Below, piece by piece: positions 34,004 to 42,719 of a stretch of 64,000 nucleotides of DNA. The notes under the pieces were generated by a model, which made no database searches, was not told the origin of the DNA, and worked only from the letters and a program-made list of their open reading frames with translations. This stretch comes from AC-32 sp963715575 (GTDB taxonomy: Bacteria > Actinomycetota > Thermoleophilia > Gaiellales > Gaiellaceae): NCBI GenBank assembly GCA_963715575.1, contig OY970250.1, positions 124,001-188,000 on the forward strand, in the 5' to 3' direction. The position numbers and the translations under genes are program-made. The number at the start of each line of letters is the position of its first letter. The first letter of the stretch is position 1.

Positions 34004-34669
34004 ATGCGAGGGCACAAGCCGCCTGATACACCAGCGGGCCAGACCGTCCGCCCAGCGTTCGTCGTGGCACTCTGCATCCTCGCGATGTTGAGCTTCCTGT
34101 TCAGAGGTCACATTGGCGTGGTGCATCGCGATGACCCGCTTGCGGTCGGTGGAACGATCAGTTCCCCGATTCGCCTGTACCCGGACAACGACGCGTGGGC
34201 GGCGTATCTGCCCACACCGAACGCGTGCGCCGAGAGCACGAACGCTTCGGCACCGCCGACCAACGCCGAGGGCGCGATGATCTGCGTCCTCAACTACGCG
34301 CGCATCCGCGCAGGCCTCCCGCCCTTGGCGGTCTCGCCGCTCTTGAACCGTTCGGCGGGCTTGAAGGCCGCCGACATCATTCGCTGCAACGAATTCGCTC
34401 ACGCGGCCTGCGGCAAGGATCCTCATGCCGTTGCCGACGAAGTCGGTTATCCGCAGGTCTTGTGGGGCGAAAACCTGGCCTTGAGCCCCGGCCCGTTCGC
34501 GGCAGCGCGCGTGGCCGCCGACGGCTGGCTGAACTCCGAGCACCATCGCGAGAACCTGTTCGACCCGCGCTGGACCGAGCAAGGCATCGCAGAGGTCGTC
34601 GTGCCGGAGTTCCAGGGCCAGCGCGACGTTGCGATCTGGGTCTCGGAGTTCGGCGAGCGCCGCTGGTAG
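34004..34669 (+). CDS. CAP-domain (SCP/PR1-like) secreted protein
   Basis: A 221-residue protein with an N-terminal signal anchor (FVVALCILAMLSFLFRG) and a CAP domain: NAEGAMICVLNYARIRAGLP, then LNRSAGLKAADIIRCNEFAH, GENLALSPG and WLNSEHHRENLFDPRWTEQG. Two Cys in the domain may pair. Bacterial CAP proteins are extracellular and often act on cell-wall or small-molecule ligands; no enzyme activity is shown. ATG 34004 is the start that yields a good signal sequence. Codon use is less GC-biased than in neighbours. The 164 bp between the RNA candidate and this start show no gene. Confidence 0.82.
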   Translation: MRGHKPPDTPAGQTVRPAFVVALCILAMLSFLFRGHIGVVHRDDPLAVGGTISSPIRLYPDNDAWAAYLPTPNACAESTNASAPPTNAEGAMICVLNYARIRAGLPPLAVSPLLNRSAGLKAADIIRCNEFAHAACGKDPHAVADEVGYPQVLWGENLALSPGPFAAARVAADGWLNSEHHRENLFDPRWTEQGIAEVVVPEFQGQRDVAIWVSEFGERRW

Positions 34670-34746
34670 CTACCGGCACTCAGGCGTGCGAGACACCGCG
34701 CTGCGAACCGCCGGGTGCGCCACCCACTCGATTTCGAGTAAGCCGG

Positions 34747-35646
34747 CTACGCCGAGAGCTCTACGTAGATGGCGAACCTGGACTCGAGGCGCTCAGGGTC
34801 CGGCCGCTCCTTCAAACGCTGCGGAAGCAGTAGCGGCACATCGTGAAAACCCTTCAAGAGCTCGAGCATCGGTCCGTCCTCGTCGTCGCGAAGCCGGCGC
34901 GAAACGTGCACCACGTAGTCCGGCGACACCCCGACCAAGTTCTGGTCGAAGGCTCGGTGATGGATCGCGCAGAGGCTCAAGCCGTTCGTGACGGCCGGTG
35001 CGCCGCCCGTCTCGAGGTCGCCGACGATGTGTGCGGCGTCCAGCAAGCGCAGCTCCTTTAGACGGCAAATTGCGCACTGGCTGCGGTACGCCGGGACGAC
35101 CCGTCCCCGGAATCGGGCCTGATGGAGGCGAACCCGCGTCTGTCGCACGGCGTACCGACGCTCGAGCGGGTCCGTCAGTGGAGCCGGCTCTTGATCGTCG
35201 AGTGGACCCTGCATCGCGCCGGGCGTGATCGTGACCATCCGTACCGCTGGATCGTCGGCGCTCACGTAAACGGGGAAAACCGGCTTGTACCAACCCGGCC
35301 TGGTCCCGATGAAGTAAACAAGCGGCACCTGCAGCTGATGCGCCGCGCGCAAGGCGCGATTGTCGGGTTGGTCGATCGGCCCAGCGCGGTACGCGTAGAG
35401 GAAGCCTTCCTCGAGGACTGCGTCCTCATACGGCGACCTCGCTGACGTCTGGACTGCAAGGGCTGCGGGACCAGTCTGTGCGCGCGAGCGATAAATCCCG
35501 CTGTATCGATTGAGGAACGGCACCCGCGCCTGGCGGAAGGGAAACCCGCGGTCGAGTCCACCGACGTAGGGAATGTCTTCGCCGAACTCGGCGGCGAGGA
35601 TCCGCAGGTGTCCCATGCACGAAGTGCGGAGGGTTTCGTCTCGCAC
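34747..35646 (-). CDS. HNH endonuclease-domain protein
   Basis: A 299-residue protein with a C-terminal HNH/zinc module: CAICRLKELRLLDAAHIVGD, then NGLSLCAIHHRAFDQNLVGV. The CxxC, AAH and CxxHH ligands are all present, as in HNH proteins next to restriction-type regions. The N-terminal 180 residues (ILAAEFGEDIPYVGGLDRGF) may hold target recognition. It is solitary: no methyltransferase or toxin partner adjacent, so the role (restriction, phage defence or other) is open. GTG 35646, with TAGAAT 6 nt upstream. Confidence 0.8.
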   Translation of the reverse strand: MRDETLRTSCMGHLRILAAEFGEDIPYVGGLDRGFPFRQARVPFLNRYSGIYRSRAQTGPAALAVQTSARSPYEDAVLEEGFLYAYRAGPIDQPDNRALRAAHQLQVPLVYFIGTRPGWYKPVFPVYVSADDPAVRMVTITPGAMQGPLDDQEPAPLTDPLERRYAVRQTRVRLHQARFRGRVVPAYRSQCAICRLKELRLLDAAHIVGDLETGGAPAVTNGLSLCAIHHRAFDQNLVGVSPDYVVHVSRRLRDDEDGPMLELLKGFHDVPLLLPQRLKERPDPERLESRFAIYVELSA

Positions 35647-35690
35647 CAAGCGATTCTAGGTAGGCGCAAAGGCGCAAGTACGATCGCGCG

Positions 35691-36842
35691 ATGGGCGCAC
35701 GTCCTTCTCGAATCGAGCGACTCCCCGAACAGTACTTTGGGGGATTGCTCCGGCGCGTCGCCACCGCCGGCGCTGGTGGTACCGAGACCATCATCGATCT
35801 TGGGCGCGGGAACCCGGAAACGGGCCCGCCTCCCCACGTCCTCAAAGCGCTTATCGAGAGCGGTGAGCGAGGGGACGTCCACGGGTACGCGCCGTTTCGC
35901 GGACTGTCCGAGCTGCGGGTCGCACTCGCGGCCCGGTACTGCAACGCCTATCAGGTGGACCTGGAGCCAGACAGCCAAGTGGCGATGGTCCCCGGAACGA
36001 AGACCGCGATCGTCGAGCTTTCCCTCGCGCTTGCCGAGGAAGGCCAAACGGTGGCGCTCCCTGACCCGTACTACCCGGACTACCCGTCCGGGCCGGCGCT
36101 TGCGGGCGCTGACATCGCCTACGTCCCGCTCGATCCGGGGAACGGGTGGCCGCCCGACTTCTCGCAGGCTCCCGCCGAGAACGTCGCGGCCGTCTACCTC
36201 AACTACCCGTCCAACCCGGCTGCGGTCGCTGCGCCGCCGGAAGCGTTCGAGGAGGCGGTCGCCTACGCGCAGACCACCGGCGCGGCGATCGTGCACGACT
36301 TTGCCTACGGCGACCTCGTCTTCGACGGGCGCGAGCCCAAGAGCTTCCTCGCCACCCCGGGCGCGAAGGAGGTCGGGGTCGAGCTGTTCTCGATGTCCAA
36401 GTCCTACGGCATGGCCGGCTGGCGGGTCGGGTTCGTCGTCGGCAACGCGGAGATCGTCGAGCGGATCAACCTGCTCAACGACCACTGCCGCGTCGGGATC
36501 TTCCGGCCGATTCAGGAGGCCTGCATCGCGGCGCTGACCGGGCCGCAGGACTCCGTCGCCGAGCGGCGCGACACCTACCAGCGCCGCCGCGACCGCGTGC
36601 GCGAGGTGCTCGAGCCGTTCCTCGGGCCGCTCACCTGCGAGGGAACCTTCTACATCTGGCTCGAGCTCCCGGAGGGCATCTCCGCCGAGAGCCTGCTTAC
36701 GGAGCACCGCGTCGTGCTCGCGCCCGGCGAGGGGTTCGGGCCGAGCGGCGTCGGCCACGCGCGGCTCAGCCTCGCGGTCGACGACGAGACGCTCGAGCTC
36801 GGGCTCGAGCGCCTCGCCACGGCGTTCGGGGCTGCGAGCTAG
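35691..36842 (+). CDS. PLP-dependent aminotransferase, class I/II
   Basis: A 383-residue fold-type I aminotransferase. Features: IDLGRGNPETGPPPHV (substrate end), DPYYPDYPSG, LNYPSNPAAVAA (PLP-binding Asn region), HDFAYGDLVFDG (Asp and Tyr to PLP) and SMSKSYGMAGWRVGF with the Schiff-base Lys near residue 237. Similar to LL-diaminopimelate or aspartate/alanine aminotransferases; substrate not decided. TACGAT (35679-35684) is 6 nt before the ATG. The first third of the gene is less GC-biased than the rest. The stop shares a CTAG with the convergent gene. Confidence 0.92.
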   Translation: MGARPSRIERLPEQYFGGLLRRVATAGAGGTETIIDLGRGNPETGPPPHVLKALIESGERGDVHGYAPFRGLSELRVALAARYCNAYQVDLEPDSQVAMVPGTKTAIVELSLALAEEGQTVALPDPYYPDYPSGPALAGADIAYVPLDPGNGWPPDFSQAPAENVAAVYLNYPSNPAAVAAPPEAFEEAVAYAQTTGAAIVHDFAYGDLVFDGREPKSFLATPGAKEVGVELFSMSKSYGMAGWRVGFVVGNAEIVERINLLNDHCRVGIFRPIQEACIAALTGPQDSVAERRDTYQRRRDRVREVLEPFLGPLTCEGTFYIWLELPEGISAESLLTEHRVVLAPGEGFGPSGVGHARLSLAVDDETLELGLERLATAFGAAS

Positions 36843-37150
36843 ACCCGCGCGCCTGCGAGCTCGACGACCGTCGCCTCGTAGAGGTCGACGGACTCGATCG
36901 TCAGGCCGACCTGGTCGACCATCTTCCGGCGTCGTTCTTCGAGCGTCTCCTCAGCGGCGTCGGCCGCGTCTCTGCTCTCCCAGAGGATGATCGCCTTCGC
37001 CTGCCGCGTATCCTCGTCGTAGAGGGCGATGTACCCGGCGTACCCGTCGTAGCTCTGCAACATCGGGATCACCGTGCCGCGGATCATCTCGATCGCGGAC
37101 TCGCGCTTCTCGGGATCGGCGCCCGAGAACGAGATCAGCCGTGCGTACAT
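36839..37150 (-). CDS. Small dimeric ferredoxin-like (ABM-type) protein
   Basis: A 103-residue protein reading YARLISFSGADPEKRESAIE, MIRGTVIPMLQSYDGYAGYI, then ALYDEDTRQAKAIILWESRD. This is the pattern of small antibiotic-monooxygenase-like/heme-degrading barrels, here without an obvious active site. The ribosome-binding site GGAAGGAGC precedes ATG 37150 and TAGGAT lies about 35 bp upstream, so unlike many neighbours it has a leader. Confidence 0.72.
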   Translation of the reverse strand: MYARLISFSGADPEKRESAIEMIRGTVIPMLQSYDGYAGYIALYDEDTRQAKAIILWESRDAADAAEETLEERRRKMVDQVGLTIESVDLYEATVVELAGARV

Positions 37151-37188
37151 GGCTGCTCCTTCCGGTGGGGGTGCGCCGATCCTACGCT

Positions 37189-38181
37189 TCAGCCGCCGCG
37201 CTGACGACTCGCGGCGAGCTCTTCGAGCGCCGACTCGCTCACGGCATCCCGAGGCACGACCACCGCGCGTACCGGCGTCGTCGCGTACACCGAAGCCGTT
37301 CGCTTCCCGCCCTCGAGCAGCGCCATCTCCCCGATCAGCGTTCCCGGCCCGAGCTCGGCGACCTCCTCGCCGTCGACCTCCACGTCGACCACGCCATCGA
37401 GGATCAGGAACAGGTCCTGCCCCTCCTCGCCCTGCGTGATCAGCGCTTCGCCCGCGTCCAGGGAGCGCCGCTCGAGCTTCGCGCCCTCGCGCATGATCGA
37501 CGCTGACAGCTCCCGCTCGAGCTCCGACTCGACCGCCGCCGCGATCGCCGCGGAGTCCTCTCCGCCCCACGGCGTGTGCTTGCCGTGCGACTCGCGGTAC
37601 CAGCGCTCGAAGTCGACGGACGCGGACTTCTCGACGAGCACGCCGTCGGCGTCGTAGACCCAGTGGCGCGGGAACGGGCTCGCGCCGATCATCTTTCCCT
37701 CGGACGAGCCGTCGGCCCGGATCACGAGCTCCAGCGTCGTCCACGCGGAGGCCGACTGGATGCGCAGGAACGGCTTGCCGCTCACGCGGCGCGGCGCGGG
37801 CAGGCCCATGTGGCCGCCGGCGGACTGGACGAAGCGCGCCTCGCCGTCGCGCACCTCGGGCTCGGCCTGGATCACCGGGTACTTGACCGCCGGGAAGGCT
37901 ATCTCGCGGCGGCCGAGCTTCAGACGGGTGACGCCGATGCGGCCGCCGCCCGAGTAGCTGCACTCGCCGATCGCGCCGTCGTCGTCGACCTCGATCCAGG
38001 CCTTCAGCTCGTTGGCCTCGCGGAAGAGGTCGTTCTCCTCCAGCGCGTCGAGGTCGAGCAGCCGGTCGTGCGGCGGCTCGTCGTAGTGGGCGACGCCCCA
38101 CTCGAACGGCAGCTTCGGCATGCCCTCGATCGCCTCGGACGGGATCCAGGTGAGCGACGTGACCGACGACTCGATTCGCAC
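37189..38181 (-). CDS. Cyclic-nucleotide-binding domain protein with uncharacterised N-terminal domain
   Basis: A 330-residue protein. The C-terminal 110 residues are a CNB domain: RSLDAGEALITQGEEGQDLF, then GTLIGEMALLEGGKRTASVY with the phosphate-binding Glu and Arg of the cassette. The N-terminal 200 residues are not recognised (e.g. FEWGVAHYDEPPHDRLLDLD, WIEVDDDGAIGECSYSGGGR) and look like a beta-rich soluble domain. No HTH, so it is not a Crp-type regulator. GTG 38181 is likely. The CNB resembles the stand-alone one at 55643-56059. Signal input may be cAMP; output unknown. Confidence 0.8.
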   Translation of the reverse strand: MRIESSVTSLTWIPSEAIEGMPKLPFEWGVAHYDEPPHDRLLDLDALEENDLFREANELKAWIEVDDDGAIGECSYSGGGRIGVTRLKLGRREIAFPAVKYPVIQAEPEVRDGEARFVQSAGGHMGLPAPRRVSGKPFLRIQSASAWTTLELVIRADGSSEGKMIGASPFPRHWVYDADGVLVEKSASVDFERWYRESHGKHTPWGGEDSAAIAAAVESELERELSASIMREGAKLERRSLDAGEALITQGEEGQDLFLILDGVVDVEVDGEEVAELGPGTLIGEMALLEGGKRTASVYATTPVRAVVVPRDAVSESALEELAASRQRGG

Positions 38182-38249
38182 CGCGGCGACGCTACTACAA
38201 AAGCGTGAAAGGATCCGGCCCGCGTCAGCCGACAACGAAGGAGGACACG

Positions 38250-38615
38250 ATGGCCGGAGTCGAGGTCAAGAGCGTCAACTCGCCGGACGAGACGCGCGAC
38301 TTCTCGGGGAAGGGCGAAGGTGCGGTGATCACCGTCGCCGGCCGCCCGGCGCTGTACTCGATCTTTCAGCCGGGGTGGCGCTGGTCCGAGCACGTGAAGC
38401 CGATCGTCGGGACGGACAACTGCGAGGCGACCCACTTCATGTACGTCCTCTCGGGCCGGATGGGGATCGCCCACGACGACGGGACCGAGGTCGAGGTCGG
38501 CACCGGCGACGTGGTGGTGATCGAGCCGGGGCACGACGCCTGGGTCGTCGGCGACGACACCTTCAAGGCGATCGACTTCGGCGGCTACGCGAAGTACGGG
38601 CTGCCGGAGGGCTAG
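38250..38615 (+). CDS. Cupin-domain protein
   Basis: A 121-residue single cupin: GRPALYSIFQPGWRWSEHVK, CEATHFMYVLSGRMGIAHDD, then GTGDVVVIEPGHDAWVVGDD. The His residues of both cupin motifs (WSEHVKP, EATHFMY, GHDAW) could bind a metal. ATG 38250 has a strong ribosome-binding site (GAAGGAGG). Function unknown. Stop shared with the convergent small membrane protein via CTAG. Confidence 0.85.
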   Translation: MAGVEVKSVNSPDETRDFSGKGEGAVITVAGRPALYSIFQPGWRWSEHVKPIVGTDNCEATHFMYVLSGRMGIAHDDGTEVEVGTGDVVVIEPGHDAWVVGDDTFKAIDFGGYAKYGLPEG

Positions 38616-38803
38616 CTCTCGCTGTCGCGGTTGCGGCGCCAGAAGGTCAGGGCGCCGACCGCGCCGGCGATCGCCAGGGCCCAAAACGGCTTGTTCGGAC
38701 GGCCGCCTTCGACCGAGGGCTTCGCCTTGCGCTTGGCGATGCGCTTGCCGATCGTCCAGACGCTCCAGCCGAGGACGGCGTTCCTACGGTTGACGATGCT
38801 CAC
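38612..38803 (-). CDS. Small single-pass membrane protein
   Basis: A 63-residue protein: SIVNRRNAVLGWSVWTIGKR, a basic segment IAKRKAKPSVEGGRP, one hydrophobic helix (PFWALAIAGAVGALTFW) and the tail RRNRDSES. Not recognised. The frame is intact and the CTAG overlap with the cupin gene supports it as real. Confidence 0.55.
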   Translation of the reverse strand: MSIVNRRNAVLGWSVWTIGKRIAKRKAKPSVEGGRPNKPFWALAIAGAVGALTFWRRNRDSES

Positions 38804-38819
38804 GGCAGGGTTCTAACAG

Positions 38820-40028
38820 CTAGTGCCCGGACTTGCCGTGCTCGTCGCCGGCGCCGTTGCCGTTCCCGTTGCGTCCGCCGTTGCCATTCTCATGCGAGAC
38901 GCCCTGGCCGTGGTTGCCCTGCTTCTCGTGCTTCGGCTTGGCGTGCTCCGGCTTCAGGTCGTGGCCGCGGACGAGTGAGGGCGGCAGCACGCTGATCTCC
39001 TTGCGCTCCTGCTTCGCCATGCCGAGCGCACGGCCCTGACGGACATGCACGCGATGCTTGCGCCGCGCGGCGACTGCCGCGCGGCGGAACGGCTGCTGGT
39101 CGTGCGCCGGCTCCTGGGCGGCCGGGAGGACCGCCGCGACGACGCCGGCCTGCGGCCTGGCCGGCGGGCGGTGCGCCTTCGCCGCAACCGGGGTCGCGAC
39201 TGCGTCGTGCGGGAACGCTCCCTGCCTGACGCCCTCGTAGCCGACGCCGGTTGCGAGCACGGCACCCCCGGCGAGGAGCGCTGCCTTGATCGCGACGCCT
39301 CCGCCGACGGCCGTGCCGCCACCTCCGAAGAGCCCGGCGAGCGAGGAGGGCAGCGGGATCGCGGCCAGCGCCTTCAATGCACCGCGCTGGGCCCGCTGGC
39401 TGCGGGCGAAGCCGGCGCACTCCTCGCACTCGCGCAGGTGCGCGCGCAGTGCGCCCTTGTTCTTGCGTGGCAGCCGCCCGTCGAGCTGGCGCGAGATCGC
39501 GAACTCGGCCTCGTGGCAGGTGATCCCTTCCTCGAGCTGCTCGCGCAGGGCGCGGCGGGCGCGGAAGATCAGCGTCTCGACCGCGCTCAGGCTCAGGCCG
39601 AGGATCTCGGAGATCTCCTGGTAGCTGCGGCCCTCGAGCTCGCGCATCACGAGCGCCGAGCGCTGGTTGAAGGCGAGGTGGCCGAGCGCGCGGCGGATGT
39701 CCTCGGCGCTGATCGCCTCCTGCTCGACGATGGTCTCGGCGAGCTCGTCCTCGTAGACGACCTCGGTCGGGCGGCGCTGCGCCTGGCGGAAGCGCTGGCG
39801 GCAGACGTTGTGCGCGATCGCGATCAGCCAGTTCTGCGGTGAGCGCGGGCGCTCGCCCTGCTCCATCGCGCGGTAGGCGTTGAGGAAGGTCGTCTGGGTG
39901 ACGTCCTCGGCGTCGGCCTGGTTGCGCAGGACGACGAGCGCGTAGCGATAGACGTCGCCGGCATGCTTGCGGTAGAGGCGCTCGAACGTCCGGTCCGCGC
40001 CCAGATGCCTTGCCAGGACTGGGGCCAT
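38820..40028 (-). CDS. ECF sigma factor fused to zinc-finger and transmembrane tail
   Basis: A 402-residue protein. Residues 1-175 are an ECF sigma factor (FERLYRKHAGDVYRYALVVL, DAEDVTQTTFLNAYRAM, then QRSALVMRELEGRSYQEISE). Residues about 180-225 hold a zinc-finger-like segment CHEAEFAISRQLDG...HLRECEECAGF, as in ZAS anti-sigma factors. A hydrophobic segment (VAIKAALLAGGAVLATGVGY) and a long Pro/His/Lys/Asn/Gly-rich tail follow. Sigma and anti-sigma parts in one chain suggest a self-inhibited, possibly membrane-tethered sigma factor. TAGGTA overlaps the region just before the ATG. A paralogue lies immediately upstream. Confidence 0.85.
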   Translation of the reverse strand: MAPVLARHLGADRTFERLYRKHAGDVYRYALVVLRNQADAEDVTQTTFLNAYRAMEQGERPRSPQNWLIAIAHNVCRQRFRQAQRRPTEVVYEDELAETIVEQEAISAEDIRRALGHLAFNQRSALVMRELEGRSYQEISEILGLSLSAVETLIFRARRALREQLEEGITCHEAEFAISRQLDGRLPRKNKGALRAHLRECEECAGFARSQRAQRGALKALAAIPLPSSLAGLFGGGGTAVGGGVAIKAALLAGGAVLATGVGYEGVRQGAFPHDAVATPVAAKAHRPPARPQAGVVAAVLPAAQEPAHDQQPFRRAAVAARRKHRVHVRQGRALGMAKQERKEISVLPPSLVRGHDLKPEHAKPKHEKQGNHGQGVSHENGNGGRNGNGNGAGDEHGKSGH

Positions 40029-40075
40029 TACCTAAAAGATGCCCCAAATGCGGCGATCTTGCACCCCGCCGGCGG

Positions 40076-41206
40076 TTATTTGAGCGGCGGCGGCAGCGGC
40101 GGTACCGGCGGCAGCGGCGGGATCGGCACGGTGACCGGGAGGGGCGGGACCGGCGGGACCGGTGGGACGGCGACGGGAAGCGGCGGGAGCTCCGGCGTCG
40201 GCAGCGGCGCCGGCGGCGGGGAGACCGGAGGCTGCGGCGGGGCGGCTTTCGGCGCGGGCGCGGTCGTGGGCGCGGGCAGCGATCCCGACGAGCCGCCGGT
40301 CGGGCGGGAGACGCGGCTGCTGCTCGGAGCGGCCACGGCGCGGTTGGCCGGTCGGCGCACCGGGACTGCGATCGCCCGGCGGAGCGGGCTCCGGGTCGCA
40401 GCGGTAGTTCGGTGCGGCTTCGGCTTCGCCGCGGGCTTGGGCGCGACTGCCGCCGCGCGGACTGCGGCCTGCGGCGCCGTCATCGCCTGGACGCTCCTGT
40501 AGCCGGTGCCCACGGTGGCCGCACCGACGGCCACCACGGCGGCGGCCTTGAGCACGAGATCGGCGCCGACCGCCCCGCTGCCGGCGACGACGGCCCCTCC
40601 CCCGCCGCCGATGAACGACGCGAGCGGGCCGGGCAGCGGCACCGTCGTGAGCACGCCGAGCGCGCGGCGGCGAACCTGCAGGTTGCGGCGGGCGCGGAAG
40701 AGCAGCGCCTCGACGGCGCTCACCGAGAGGCCGAGCACGCCGGCGATCTCCCGGTAGCTGCGGCCCTCGAGCTCGCGCATCACGATCGCCGCCCGCTGGT
40801 TGAACGAGAGGGCGGCGAGCGCGGTCAGCACCTCGTCGAGGTTCTGCTGCTCGTCGGCGCGGGCCACGGGCTCGGGCGCCTCGTCGAGCGCGACCTCGCG
40901 CGGCCGCGAGCCGTCCGAACGCCAGCGCATCCGGCAGACGTTGTGCGCGATCGCGATCAGCCAGTTGTGCGGCTTGTGCGGCCGCTCGCCCTTCTGGAAG
41001 GCACGGTAGGCGTTGAGGAACGTCGTCTGGGTGACGTCCTCGGCGTCCGCCGCGTTCGCGGTCAGTGCGAGCGCGTACTGGTAGACCTCGCGCGCGTGCC
41101 GCTGGTAGAGCTGTTCGAAAGCGCGGTCGGTCGGGCGCCTGAGGAGCGCCAGCTGCCGCAGAGACGTCCTGGCTCGCGGCTGACGGGCCGCGCGGGATGC
41201 CTCCAT
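40076..41206 (-). CDS. ECF sigma factor with transmembrane and Pro-rich tail (paralogue)
   Basis: A 376-residue paralogue of the gene at 38820-40028: FEQLYQRHAREVYQYALALT, DAEDVTQTTFLNAYRAFQKG and QRAAIVMRELEGRSYREIAG match it almost block for block. Unlike the paralogue it has no CHEAEF/CEEC zinc finger; the sigma part leads straight to a small hydrophobic region (LVLKAAAVVAVGAATVGTGY) and an about 110-residue Ala/Pro-rich tail ending in PPLP repeats. A TTG at 41215 adds three residues. An AAACGGC/GCCGTTT palindrome lies directly upstream. Confidence 0.85.
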   Translation of the reverse strand: MEASRAARQPRARTSLRQLALLRRPTDRAFEQLYQRHAREVYQYALALTANAADAEDVTQTTFLNAYRAFQKGERPHKPHNWLIAIAHNVCRMRWRSDGSRPREVALDEAPEPVARADEQQNLDEVLTALAALSFNQRAAIVMRELEGRSYREIAGVLGLSVSAVEALLFRARRNLQVRRRALGVLTTVPLPGPLASFIGGGGGAVVAGSGAVGADLVLKAAAVVAVGAATVGTGYRSVQAMTAPQAAVRAAAVAPKPAAKPKPHRTTAATRSPLRRAIAVPVRRPANRAVAAPSSSRVSRPTGGSSGSLPAPTTAPAPKAAPPQPPVSPPPAPLPTPELPPLPVAVPPVPPVPPLPVTVPIPPLPPVPPLPPPLK

Positions 41207-41213
41207 GTTGCTC

Positions 41214-41232
41214 AAACGGCGAACGGCCGTTT
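41214..41232. promoter_or_regulatory. Inverted repeat upstream of the ECF sigma gene
   Basis: AAACGGC and GCCGTTT are perfect 7-bp arms separated by 5 bp in the 36-bp gap between the lpd stop and the sigma-factor start. It could be an operator, or a weak terminator for lpd; there is no U-tract. Confidence 0.4.
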
Positions 41233-41242
41233 TCGGATACGA

Positions 41243-42649
41243 CTACGCGCGGGTCGCTGCGCGCTTGCGATTCGGCATGTGAATCGCGCGCCCGAGCGCC
41301 AGCAGGCCTGCTTCCTTGATCCCCTCGGAGAGCGTCGGGTGCGCGGTCATTCCGTCCGCGACGGTCTCGACGGTCGCCTCGGCGTCGAGGGCGACCGTGC
41401 CGGCCTCGATCAGATCGGTCACGTGCGGGCCGACCATGACCAGGCCGAGCAGCTCGCCGTAGCGGGTCTCGTGGATCGACTTGACCCAGCCGACGGTCTC
41501 GTTCTGCATCACCGCGCGGGCGTTGGCGACCCACGGGAAGACGCCGACCGCGACGTCGTCGCCGTGCTGCTCGCGCGCCTCGGCCTCGGTCAGGCCGACG
41601 CCGGCGATCTCCGGGTCGGTGTAGATCGGGCGGGGGATGCCGCGGTTGTCGACGACTGCCTCGTGGCCCATCGCGTTCTCGGCCGCGACCTCGCCCTCGC
41701 GGAAGGCGGTGTGCGCGAGCTGCCAGTAGCCGGCGCAGTCGCCGACCGCGTAGACGTGCGGCTGCGTCGTGCGGCGGTGCTCGTCGGCGGCGATGCCCTT
41801 GCGCTTGTCGAACTCGACCCCGATCTCCTCGAGGCCGAGGTTCTCGACGAGCGGGCCGCGGCCGGTGGCGACGAGCATCAGGTCGCACTCGACCGCCTGG
41901 TCGCCGTTGTACTGGACGCGCAGGCCGCTGCCGGTGTCCTCGACGCGGTCGCAGCGGGAGTCGAGGTGGACGTCGATGCCGCGCTTGCCGAACTGCTTGG
42001 CGAGCTCCTTGGCCGCATCCTCGTCCTCCTGCGGGATCAGGCTCGGGAGCAGCTCGATGATCGTCACCTCGGCGCCGAAGCGGCGCATGATCGAGGCGAA
42101 CTCGCAGCCGATGATGCCGCCGCCGAGCACGACCAGGCGCTTGGGCACCTCGGTCTGGGCGAGCAGGCCGGTGGAGTCGACGCAGCGCGCCGAGTCGATG
42201 CCCTCGATCGGCGGGCGCAGCGGGAACGAGCCCGTCGCGATGATCGCCTGCTGGAACGAGACGTCCTCCCCGCCCTCGACCGCGATCGTCTTCGCATCCT
42301 TGAAGCGGCCGCTGCCCTTGACCCACTCGACACCGTTCGTCTTGAAGAGGCTCGCGACGCCGGAGGTCATCTGCTTGGAGACGCCGTCCTTCCACGCGTT
42401 CGCGGCCGCGAAGTCGAGGGTCGGCGCGCCGACCTGGACGCCGAACTTCGCGAAGCTCTCCTCGGCCTCCTTGATCGCGAATGCCGTCTGCACCCAAGCC
42501 TTGGTCGGGACGCAGCCGACGCGCAGGCACGTACCGCCCAGCTCGGGCTCCTGCTCGATGCAGACCGTCTTGGCGCCCAGCTGGGCCGCGCGGATCGCTG
42601 CGGTGTAGCCACCTGGGCCGCCTCCGAGGACGGCGACGTCACATTCCAT
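41243..42649 (-). CDS. lpdA: Dihydrolipoyl dehydrogenase (E3)
   Basis: Reoxidises dihydrolipoyl groups of 2-oxoacid dehydrogenase complexes. The 468-residue flavoprotein has the FAD motif DVAVLGGGPGGYTAAIRAAQ, redox cysteines in GGTCLRVGCVPTK (the usual Asn after CL is Arg), NAD motif LVVLGGGIIGCEFASI, and the C-terminal base in MTAHPTLSEGIKE. It is separated from the E1/E2 operon by a GNAT and a VOC gene. Promoter TAGGAT about 30 bp upstream; ribosome-binding site AGGAGAGCAGG. Confidence 0.94.
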   Translation of the reverse strand: MECDVAVLGGGPGGYTAAIRAAQLGAKTVCIEQEPELGGTCLRVGCVPTKAWVQTAFAIKEAEESFAKFGVQVGAPTLDFAAANAWKDGVSKQMTSGVASLFKTNGVEWVKGSGRFKDAKTIAVEGGEDVSFQQAIIATGSFPLRPPIEGIDSARCVDSTGLLAQTEVPKRLVVLGGGIIGCEFASIMRRFGAEVTIIELLPSLIPQEDEDAAKELAKQFGKRGIDVHLDSRCDRVEDTGSGLRVQYNGDQAVECDLMLVATGRGPLVENLGLEEIGVEFDKRKGIAADEHRRTTQPHVYAVGDCAGYWQLAHTAFREGEVAAENAMGHEAVVDNRGIPRPIYTDPEIAGVGLTEAEAREQHGDDVAVGVFPWVANARAVMQNETVGWVKSIHETRYGELLGLVMVGPHVTDLIEAGTVALDAEATVETVADGMTAHPTLSEGIKEAGLLALGRAIHMPNRKRAATRA

Positions 42650-42719
42650 TCCTGCTCTCCTCGCCTCGCTTCGGTGGCGATCCTAGCGGGGGTGCCTGGG
42701 GTGCCGCGCCGCTCGGGGT

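Noticed and set aside
34670..34746. tRNA-like sequence in the gap after the CAP gene
   Set aside because: No cloverleaf with acceptor, D and T arms can be formed; only a small CTCG/CGAG hairpin.
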